From contig NZ_JGZD01000007.1 of assembly GCF_000741645.1 (NCBI RefSeq), forward strand, positions 62,001 to 126,000: a DNA stretch of 64,000 nucleotides, read 5' to 3'. Each line of letters begins with the position of its first letter. The first letter of the stretch is position 1. Below the pieces are notes generated by a model. It saw only the letters and a program-made list of their open reading frames with translations. It was not told the DNA's origin and made no database searches. Positions 49,159 to 56,125 of the stretch are shown piece by piece. The position numbers and the translations under genes were made by a program. The stretch is from Bifidobacterium minimum (GTDB lineage Bacteria; Actinomycetota; Actinomycetes; Actinomycetales; Bifidobacteriaceae).

Positions 49159-49267
49159 TCCCCACCGGTTCGTAGTCGGTGGGAATACCGGAGGCAACAG
49201 CGTCCGGTGCATTCGTGTCAGGACGCTGAGTCGATGGCGGTTTTCAACCGTGGGTGAAAGCCCTGCC
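49159..49267 (+). other. Structured noncoding stretch with three hairpins
   Basis: The 374-base gap after the NERD gene holds no gene. It contains a hairpin CCCACCG/CGGTGGG (49161-49183), an alternative pair ACCGGA/TCCGGT or AGCGTCC/GGACGCT (49187-49227), and GGTTTTCA/TGAAAGCC extended by GGC/GCC (49236-49267). The series could be a mobile-element end such as an IS200/IS605 right end without its transposase, or a regulatory RNA. Confidence 0.35.
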
Positions 49268-49516
49268 GTCCTTTATGCTCCTTCGTGTGGTTCATCTTGT
49301 GACTCACCTGCGGCCGTGATTCCCGCATGTTCATTAGCCCGGCGGGGCATAGTAGGGACCGTGATCGGGAATCGTTCAGGCGGCTTTCCGCAGACGTTCA
49401 CCGAGCGTTGCGGAATCGTCCAGCATGAACCTCGATGATCGCATCACGTGGCGGATGATCCGCTGTGAGTGTTCGATACAGACTGTTCGATACGGACAGC
49501 GTTCCAGGAGGATGGC

Positions 49517-50044
49517 ATGAACAGAATCGGGAGGGTCTCAGTTGTGGTCGCGTCCATGGCTGCACTGGGGCTTGACGTGGCGGCGCTCGTGTTCATCCCG
49601 CAGATGAGGATACAGCAGAGCCGCGCGCTTCTGGCGCAGGCCACGACGGCGGCCGCGGCCTCATCCGGTTCGGCGTCGGCATCCTCGTCGTCCGCGCCTT
49701 CCTCTTCCTCGTCTTCTTCTTCATCCGGATCCTCGTCGTCCTCGTCCTCGACGGGGTTGCAGGACGGAACATACACCGGGTCGACCACGGTGACCAGTCG
49801 AGGAGACGTGCAGGTGCGCATCACCGTGTCCGGAGGATCGATCACGGCAGTCGACGCGCTGCAGTACCCGCAGGAGAATCCGACCGCCGTGTCGATCAAC
49901 GGACAGGCGATCCCCATATACATTAAGGAGGCTTTGGCCGCGCAAAGCTCCGAGATCCAGCTGGTCAGCGGCGCGACCGAAACGTACAGCGGGTTCACCG
50001 GCTCTCTGCAGAGCGCCATTCTCCAAGCAAAAGCGAAAGGATAG
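49517..50044 (+). CDS. FMN-binding domain protein, membrane-anchored
   Basis: The 175-residue protein has an N-terminal membrane anchor (about 5-28), a Ser-rich linker (about 48-79) and an FMN-binding domain. The motif VSGATET holds Thr154, the residue to which ApbE attaches FMN in this family. The start has AGGAGG 6 bases before the ATG. Its gene precedes apbE by a 5-base gap. It would act on the outside of the membrane as a one-electron flavin carrier. It is encoded with the ferric-reductase-like proteins below. Confidence 0.88.
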   Translation: MNRIGRVSVVVASMAALGLDVAALVFIPQMRIQQSRALLAQATTAAAASSGSASASSSSAPSSSSSSSSSGSSSSSSSTGLQDGTYTGSTTVTSRGDVQVRITVSGGSITAVDALQYPQENPTAVSINGQAIPIYIKEALAAQSSEIQLVSGATETYSGFTGSLQSAILQAKAKG

Positions 50045-50049
50045 ACGCC

Positions 50050-50685
50050 ATGCAGGCGCGGACACTCAATGTGATGAATCTGCCGTTCACCGTCCTTGTG
50101 GACACGCCCCGCGACGGAACGGTGGTCGAACTCGCTTCGGATGGAGTCGAGAACGTACTCAACGACATAGACCAACGCTTTTCCCCGTTCCGCCCCGATT
50201 CCCTCGTCTGCCGATATCGTGCGGGGGACAGGTCGATGCTTGATGATGATGACTTCACCGAGGTCTATAGCCGTTCGATTCTGGCGCGGACGGAAACCGA
50301 CGGCTTGTTCGATCCCTTCTTCCGCGGAGGCTACGATCCCACGGGACTAGTCAAGGGATGGGCCGTCGAAAGGGCCTTCGGCATCGCTCTGGCCCCGCTG
50401 ATCACGCAGGGGAGCATCGCCGCGGCGGCCATCGACGCCGACGTCTGGGCCACCGCGCTCCTTGCGGCGCCGCTGCGTGATGTCGACCGTCTGGTGGGCG
50501 AGCACGAACTCACGGCCTTCCTCGTCCTCGGGCCGGAGCGCTTCCTCGTGTACTCCAACGGCCGAAGAACCAAGCCCGTGGAGCATGACGGAGAGGTCGT
50601 TGCACAGCGGTCCGCGGCGGCAAGGAATCCGCCGATGACAAGGAATCCCACGATAAGCGCAGGGAGGTTCTGCGATGAACGATAG
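50050..50685 (+). CDS. apbE: FAD:protein FMN transferase (ApbE), apparently internally shortened
   Basis: ApbE cleaves FAD and links FMN to a Thr or Ser in FMN-binding proteins. The 211-residue frame has recognisable N-terminal features (FSPFRPDSLVCRYRAGD) and DPTGLVKGWAVERA, then jumps from a GSIAAAAI segment directly to a DADVWATALLAAP segment. In typical family members of about 300 residues, 60-70 residues lie between these two parts and include the flavin-binding NAGGD and ATSG segments. The frame is open throughout, so an in-frame deletion is the simplest view. The protein may be inactive. Overlaps the next gene by 11 bases. Confidence 0.75.
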   Translation: MQARTLNVMNLPFTVLVDTPRDGTVVELASDGVENVLNDIDQRFSPFRPDSLVCRYRAGDRSMLDDDDFTEVYSRSILARTETDGLFDPFFRGGYDPTGLVKGWAVERAFGIALAPLITQGSIAAAAIDADVWATALLAAPLRDVDRLVGEHELTAFLVLGPERFLVYSNGRRTKPVEHDGEVVAQRSAAARNPPMTRNPTISAGRFCDER

Positions 50686-51103
50686 ACGGTCCTTCTCCGC
50701 CATAACCCTCGTCTGGCTCGTGGTTCTACTCATCCTCCCGGCGCCGATGATGCTCACGTTGTCCCTCGGTCTTCCCGTCATCCATCTCGGGAATATCCCA
50801 TCCATGCAGATGGGCGTCGTCGCCTATACGTGGATGCTGGCGGCGGTGCTGCTGTCCACTCGTCCGCGGTGGCTTGACCGTCACGTCGGACTGCCGCACA
50901 TCTACGTCATCCATGGCGTGATAGGTCTTCTGGCCGTCGTCGCCGCGCTGGCGCACGACCTGTTCTCATCGTCCACCGGGCTCGTGAAGCAGACGGGGAC
51001 GCTGGCGCTGATCCTCCTCATATCCCTCGCCTGCTGGTCGATCGTGTTCATGTCGGGATGGCTGACGTCGCGCATACCACTGCTGGCGCGCATCAGAGCC
51101 TGA
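50675..51103 (+). CDS. Ferric-reductase-like transmembrane domain (N-terminal half)
   Basis: The 142-residue frame has four membrane helices with His residues in HVGLPHIYVIHG and AALAHDLFSS, which fit haem-binding in ferric reductase domains. It stops at TGA 51101-51103. The next gene begins with an ATG that shares the A of TGA (TGATG). In related proteins this region and the next gene form one chain of about 450 residues. A single missing C before the TGA would join them. Confidence 0.8.
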   Translation: MNDRRSFSAITLVWLVVLLILPAPMMLTLSLGLPVIHLGNIPSMQMGVVAYTWMLAAVLLSTRPRWLDRHVGLPHIYVIHGVIGLLAVVAALAHDLFSSSTGLVKQTGTLALILLISLACWSIVFMSGWLTSRIPLLARIRA

Positions 51104-52014
51104 TGGAGCGCGTGGCCCACCACGAGCTGTCCGTGTGGCTCCACCGGCTCAACCTCCTCGCGGTTCTTCTGGTGTTCGTCCACGTGCAGCTCATCGACTA
51201 CGTGTCGTCCATCCGCTGGTTCATGGTGGTGTTCGACGGCATGACCATCCTGACCCTGCTGCTGTATGTTCTCGGCAAGGCCCGTATGCGTAGGCAGGCG
51301 CTGCGTGGGCGTCTCGTCGCCCATCGCATGATCGCGCCGCGCGTCCATGAGCTGACCGTCCGTGTCGAGGTCCCCGCCACGATGACATGGGAGGCAGGGG
51401 ACTTCGCCTTCATCCGATTCCCCGGAATCAGGGGTATGCGCGAGTATCATCCGTTCTCCATCGTCAACGCGCCGTCGTGGGACGAGAAGCCGACCGACGG
51501 CGGCGACATGGCTGACCGTCCGTCGCCGCGCGGAGGCACGAGGATAGCGCTCTGGACCTTCGCCATTCGTGAGGACGGCGACTTCACGCGCGGGCTGCGG
51601 TCCGTCGTCGTCGGCAGCGAGGTCGGCCTTCTTCCACCCTTCGGCAGAATCCAGCGTTTTCTTGAGGAGCATTCCGGAGCGCCCATCGTGATAGTCTCCG
51701 GCGGAATCGGCGTCACGCCGATGATAGCCGTGGCCGAACGCTTCGCCCGTCGCATGGCCGCCGTCGTGTACACGGCGAAACGTGGGGAACTGCTGTCCTA
51801 TAGCGAGCGTCTTCAACGTCTGAGTCAGCGCTATGACCGCCCCGTGATCGTACAGGAAGGCAGACTGAGCCGCAGGCAGATGGAGGACGTCGTGATCCCC
51901 GGGGCCGTGTATCTCATCGCCGGCCCCGACAGGATGCGGAGGACATGGGCGCGCTTCCTGAAGGGTCGCGGGGTCCCGTCCGCGCGGATGTACGACGAGC
52001 CCTTCTCCTGGTGA
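51103..52014 (+). CDS. Ferric-reductase-like protein, C-terminal half with FAD/NAD domain
   Basis: The 303-residue frame begins at the overlapping ATG (MERVAHHELSVW), continues with two more membrane helices (LHRLNLLAVLLVFVHVQ holds a likely haem ligand) and then an FAD-binding domain with RxYHPFS-like EYHPFSIV and the NAD-binding VSGGIGVTPMI. This would move electrons from cytosolic NAD(P)H through flavin and haem to the outside. Its neighbours, ApbE and the FMN-binding protein, are likely the extracellular acceptors. Either a real two-gene arrangement with coupled translation or a split gene. Confidence 0.82.
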   Translation: MERVAHHELSVWLHRLNLLAVLLVFVHVQLIDYVSSIRWFMVVFDGMTILTLLLYVLGKARMRRQALRGRLVAHRMIAPRVHELTVRVEVPATMTWEAGDFAFIRFPGIRGMREYHPFSIVNAPSWDEKPTDGGDMADRPSPRGGTRIALWTFAIREDGDFTRGLRSVVVGSEVGLLPPFGRIQRFLEEHSGAPIVIVSGGIGVTPMIAVAERFARRMAAVVYTAKRGELLSYSERLQRLSQRYDRPVIVQEGRLSRRQMEDVVIPGAVYLIAGPDRMRRTWARFLKGRGVPSARMYDEPFSW

Positions 52015-52227
52015 TGGCGTCGGAGAGGACCCATCGCTGATTGATGGGATGCCTGATGGGATGTCGTGTTTGCAGACTGCTGGGTGTGCGGACGGCGATG
52101 GCGGGTTCATGCGGACGGGGCATGAACCGGTTTTCGCGACGAAGTCGCAGGGGCCGGATGGCCGCGGGCGATAACTGGTTGGATGACTTCAGTCGGTTAA
52201 TGTCTGGAGTGTCCGGCCGGTGTCTGA

Positions 52228-52560
52228 TCAGTTGTCGTTGTATCCGAATTCTCGACTGGTGAGAGCATCCTTCCACCATTTCTCTCTCGAAAGGATTTTC
52301 TCATCCGGTTCACGCTGATTGTAATTTTCAAGAAGCGTGTATTGAAAATACTCCCGCACATAGTCTTCCCCCTTCTCATCCACAAGTTTGCGCAACTCGA
52401 CGTCGCCCCCATGAAGAGTTTTCACGTAGTCCGTCCACCGCTTAAGAAGCATCCCCTTATCGGCCGTCGCTGACCCCACATACAGCTTTCCTGTTGCCGT
52501 GTCGGTGATAACGTACACGCCCTTCTGGCTGTTCAAAGCGTTAAACCAGTCATTGAGGTG
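52228..52560 (-). pseudogene. GIY-YIG nuclease domain remnant
   Basis: The reading frame carries a clear GIY-YIG domain (GVYVITDTATGKLYVGSA, about 110 residues to the stop) with the catalytic Tyr residues. Upstream, the open frame runs into the antisense strand of the MoaF-like gene with no homology, so the normal N-terminal part is missing. It looks like the 3' end of a GIY-YIG protein cut by the insertion or deletion that placed the MoaF-like gene here. Confidence 0.6.
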
Positions 52561-52587
52561 GCGATTGATTAGGAAAGAGGCAATGAT

Positions 52588-52923
52588 ATGAGTGACGTCA
52601 GCAACAGCTACGAGATGGTCGGCAACGCCTATCTGTTCGACTTCGGGGAGGGGGCGAAGTACGAGCTGCGCTTCCTCTCCGACTCCAAACTCGATGTGAC
52701 CGTCGTCGAGGACGCGAACTATCCGGCGGGAACGCTCAACCACTTCGACATCGAGATCACCCCGATCCGAGATCGTGTCTTCATGGTCACATGGATCGAG
52801 GAGGATGCGGGCAACACGGTCACCCACGTGGAGGATTTCGCCGATGCCGTGGTCTGGACGAACATCACGGATATCGCGTCCAAGGGGTTCTGGCGCCTGA
52901 AGGGTTCCATCATCCCCCGATGA
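52588..52923 (+). CDS. MoaF-related protein
   Basis: The 111-residue protein resembles the MoaF/MoaF-C small beta-barrel family (VGNAYLFDFGEGAKYELRF and TWIEEDAGNTVTHVEDF). GGAAAGAGG lies just before the ATG at 52588. The function is unknown; MoaF was named for a link to molybdenum and monoamine metabolism. It starts only 28 bases from the end of the GIY-YIG remnant on the opposite strand. Confidence 0.75.
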   Translation: MSDVSNSYEMVGNAYLFDFGEGAKYELRFLSDSKLDVTVVEDANYPAGTLNHFDIEITPIRDRVFMVTWIEEDAGNTVTHVEDFADAVVWTNITDIASKGFWRLKGSIIPR

Positions 52924-53053
52924 GGGGATGGACGATGGCGGTACGGGTGAGTGATGTTCCGCTCGTACCGCCATCGATTCTCTGGTTATCGTCGAGTGCA
53001 ACGATTGGACTTTGGGACCCGAGACTCTACCGGAGCGTCGTTTGTCATATCCC

Positions 53054-53395
53054 TTATGCGGTCATTCCGTCGTCGGCATTGTCTGCGCGCGTACCCTCCT
53101 TCTCGCGCAGATGCGCAAGGTCGGCGTCGATGAGACGAGACTCTTCATCGGGAATCGGATCGCCATCCAGATCACGTCGCAGGCCAGCACCGAAGTTCTG
53201 CTTGAGAAACGACCTTTCGAGATCGTCGGCGCTCGACTTGCGTCCACTGGGTTTGGGGCTCCGTCCGTCGCCGGACGCGGAATCATCAAGCCGCTGGCAC
53301 ATGACGCATCGGCTCAGCCCACCGGTTCCGGCGATTCTGTCGTCCGTCGCGATGACGCCGCTGAACTTGCATCCATCATTGTCGTGGTAGTACAT
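53054..53395 (-). CDS. Hypothetical protein, Cys-containing
   Basis: An open frame of about 113 residues with CKFSG...CVMC near the start and a charged, helical C-terminal half. No family is recognised and no ribosome-binding site is evident. Several overlapping frames exist in this GC-rich stretch, so it is listed with low confidence. Confidence 0.35.
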   Translation of the reverse strand: MYYHDNDGCKFSGVIATDDRIAGTGGLSRCVMCQRLDDSASGDGRSPKPSGRKSSADDLERSFLKQNFGAGLRRDLDGDPIPDEESRLIDADLAHLREKEGTRADNADDGMTA

Positions 53396-53745
53396 GCTTG
53401 TCGTGGAATGAAAGGGTTGGCATCTCATGGGCACATCCATTTTCCGGGTCGCGGCTACCCTGTGGGCCGCGACATCCGCATGTGGATCCGTCGCGGCAAA
53501 CATCGGTCGTCCTACGCCGTTTGACCGTGGGGACGCCGACGCAATCCGACGGTCATGAAGAGGCCGTCGTCGTCTACGCTACACTGCGGCTCTGTGAGAG
53601 GAATCCTCCCAGGGCGCAGGATATTTTCTGAACATGCGAGAAGGTTCCGATGGCGGGACTGAAGATCCGGACTCATTGACGCCGACAGCCCTTCGGCACG
53701 ACGGCGATCGCTATCTGCGCGTCGCGCGGGTAATGCCGTGCCGCA

Positions 53746-55146
53746 TCAGGAGTTTTGCCGTCGCGCGATGCGATACAGCACGACGCTGGGTATGGCGAGC
53801 GCCGCGACGACCAGGCCGGTGATCACCGGATACAACGATGTGGGGATGCCGGTCTGCCCCGCGGCCGGCACGAACGTCATGACGAACGCGCATACGCACG
53901 CCATGATTCCGATGCACGACATGACGTACAGTCCGGGCGCCCGATACCCGACCACACCCGTTTTGCGCAGGCGGCGCAGGTTGATGGCGGCGAGGAACAT
54001 GAGGACGTACATCATCACATAGAGGGCGACGGCCATGCCGATAAGCAGGGAGAAGACCATCGACACCGCGCTGGGGAATATCACATACAGCATGGACAGT
54101 ATTGTGACGATGATCCCCATGAGGACGAGGATCCCCGATTGGGCGCCGTTCGCGTTGGTCCTCCGGAAGTAGACGGGCAGGCATCCGTCCTCAGCAGCGT
54201 CCAGCAGACCGCGGGACGGCTCCGAAATCCAGCTGATGATGGAGGCGATCGCGCCGAACACGATGGCGAACGCCACGATGTTGCCCATGAAGCCGATATG
54301 GAACGTGTCGAACATGGTCTGGAAGGCGATGACGGTTCCATCCGACAGGTTCACGTCGGTGGGCAGCACCATCGCGAGGATCAGAGTGGGAACGATGAAT
54401 ATGGCGAGCGCCCCGACGAAGGCGACCCCCACCACGCGGGTGTAGCGCTTCGGATGGTCCATCTGCTGCGCATGCACGGCGTTGACCTCCATGCCGGCAA
54501 AGGCGAGAACGTTCTGGACGATAAGCGCGAATCCTGCGAAATCGGCGAAATCGGGAATCGCGGAGCTATGGGACAGCGTGGGGGAGATGCGCTGCCCGGT
54601 GATCAGCCACGCGGCTCCCAGAACAAGCAGCAGGCACGCGGGGATGATGGTGCCGATGAGCCCGGCCACGGAGGCCACCTTCGCGAAAAGATTGCCGCCC
54701 CTCATGGTCAGCCAGACGGCCCACCAGAACACGATGATGATCACGGCGGTGATGTAGATTCCCGAATCTGCGAGACGGTCGAGTCCCACGGCGGAGGCGG
54801 CGGCCGCAGCGACGAATGCCAGCTGGGCCGGATACCATACCACGTTGTGGATCCATTGCATCCAGATGGCGATGAGGCCGAAGCGCTCGCCCAGTCCCTC
54901 CTTGACCCACTGGTACACGCCGCCCTCGTATGTCGCCCCCAGTTCGGCCGACACCAGCGCGGTGGGGACGAAGAACACCACCGCCGGAAGCAGATAGAGG
55001 ATGATCGACTGCCATCCCATGACGGCCATGGCCGGAAGGCCGCGCAATCCGGCGATCGTGATGATCGTCATGATGGACATCTGCGATACCGTGATAAGGG
55101 ATTTCTGGGGTTTCACCGGTGTTGTCCTTCTGGAGGCGCCGAGCAT
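53746..55146 (-). CDS. APC-family amino acid permease
   Basis: The 466-residue protein has 12 hydrophobic helices and the APC core with TIAGLRGLPAMAVMGWQ and AELGATYEGGVYQWV, close to glutamate:GABA or amino acid antiporters of this family. A charged loop with PSRGLLDAAEDGCLPVYF is typical of the group. The substrate cannot be decided. It stands alone between convergent and same-strand genes of other functions. Confidence 0.88.
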   Translation of the reverse strand: MLGASRRTTPVKPQKSLITVSQMSIMTIITIAGLRGLPAMAVMGWQSIILYLLPAVVFFVPTALVSAELGATYEGGVYQWVKEGLGERFGLIAIWMQWIHNVVWYPAQLAFVAAAAASAVGLDRLADSGIYITAVIIIVFWWAVWLTMRGGNLFAKVASVAGLIGTIIPACLLLVLGAAWLITGQRISPTLSHSSAIPDFADFAGFALIVQNVLAFAGMEVNAVHAQQMDHPKRYTRVVGVAFVGALAIFIVPTLILAMVLPTDVNLSDGTVIAFQTMFDTFHIGFMGNIVAFAIVFGAIASIISWISEPSRGLLDAAEDGCLPVYFRRTNANGAQSGILVLMGIIVTILSMLYVIFPSAVSMVFSLLIGMAVALYVMMYVLMFLAAINLRRLRKTGVVGYRAPGLYVMSCIGIMACVCAFVMTFVPAAGQTGIPTSLYPVITGLVVAALAIPSVVLYRIARRQNS

Positions 55147-55262
55147 GCGGCCGCAGGGTGGGTGTGATGTGAGCGTGCCTCACTATAGGGGTCGTCAGTG
55201 ACTTCGTCGCGGCGCCCCGCGGACCCGTAGGGCAGGGACTCTTCAGGGACTCTGGCCGGAGA

Positions 55263-55690
55263 TCAGAGTTTCTGCTCGTGAACGGAGGCGTTGACCCACT
55301 GGCGTTGGTCGACGTTGCTGCCGGAGAACGTCCCGATGTCGAGCATGCAGTCGCGATAGTCCCGCCCATGCGCGATGGTGATGTATCCGTCGTCCACCAT
55401 GCGGTCGTGCGTGGGGTCCAGACCGATCCAGCGCCCGTTCTCGTACACCTCCACCCAGGCGTGCGTGGCGCCCTCGCCGTTGAGAAGCCCGGCGATGTAT
55501 CGGGCGGACAGTCCCAGACGCCGGCATGCGGCTAGCATCACATGCGCGTAGTCCTGGCATACCCCGCTGCCCTGAGTCAGCGCCTGCTCGGCTGTGGTGC
55601 GCACGGTCGTCGACCCGGGCGCGTAGGTGAACGCGTGGAAGACCTCGTCCATCACCTCGGCGGCTTGGCGCTCGGTGAGGAGTCGGGGCC
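55263..55690 (-). pseudogene. Transglutaminase family protein, catalytic C-terminal part
   Basis: This open frame (about 142 residues from the likely frameshift site) holds the transglutaminase core: GSGVCQDYAHVML (nucleophile Cys), GATHAWVEVY (His) and GLDPTHD (Asp). The N-terminal beta domain lies in another frame just upstream (55652-56062). One extra C in the CCCC run at 55685-55688 (read on the minus strand) would join the two in one protein of about 266 residues. Related to proteins encoded next to circularly permuted ATP-grasp enzymes. Confidence 0.75.
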
Positions 55691-56062
55691 AAGTCGTGCG
55701 ATCCGAGCGGCGCATCGGGACGACAGGGCCGCTATCTCCGGCCCGGGCATGGTCAGTGAGGATTCGAAACGATACAGGGGCTTGACCGGCTCGGGTTTGA
55801 CGTGCTCGGTGTCGACGAATGCCAGACCGGTCACATGGTAGCCGAACGTCGCATGGGGCTGGGGTATGTAGCCGGTGATGACGATGGAGTCGAAGGAATC
55901 CACGGAGGTCTCGACGGGAGCGTCCGGATCCAGAACGACCTGGGTGTCGACGATCTGCTGGCGTGGCCCGGTGGCGGGAACGCATCGCAGCTGGAATCGA
56001 TGCTCGGTGACCGGTGAGCTGAACGACAGTCTCATCTCATAGTCGAATTCGAGCTTTCTCAC
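55652..56062 (-). pseudogene. Transglutaminase family protein, N-terminal domain fragment
   Basis: The frame starts at a GTG (56062) with AGGAG 5 bases before it and carries the transglutaminase N-terminal domain (FDYEMRLSFSSPVTEHRF, then a beta-rich segment to LYRFESSLTMPGPEIAAL). It then runs into a frame with no further homology and stops at 55652, before the catalytic domain. See the companion entry for the frameshift. Confidence 0.75.
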
Positions 56063-56125
56063 ATCGTCTCCTGACGGCCGAGGACGCGGCCATTCGATGT
56101 CCCACGATAGCATCGATGGGATCGG

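Noticed and set aside
40373..49500. Search for an integrase or a second tRNA-Pro end repeat that would prove a mobile island
   Set aside because: No integrase gene and no repeat of the tRNA 3' end were found, so the island is not called a complete mobile element.
52924..53745. Overlapping frames on both strands in the gap after the MoaF-like gene
   Set aside because: Only one (53054-53395 minus) has any gene-like features and is listed with low confidence; the others lack start signals and families.
53755..55167. Long open frame of 470 codons on the + strand opposite the APC permease
   Set aside because: Its translation is low-complexity (His/Asp/Arg-rich) and mirrors the permease codons. 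The minus strand gives a clear 12-helix permease, so this is an antisense shadow.
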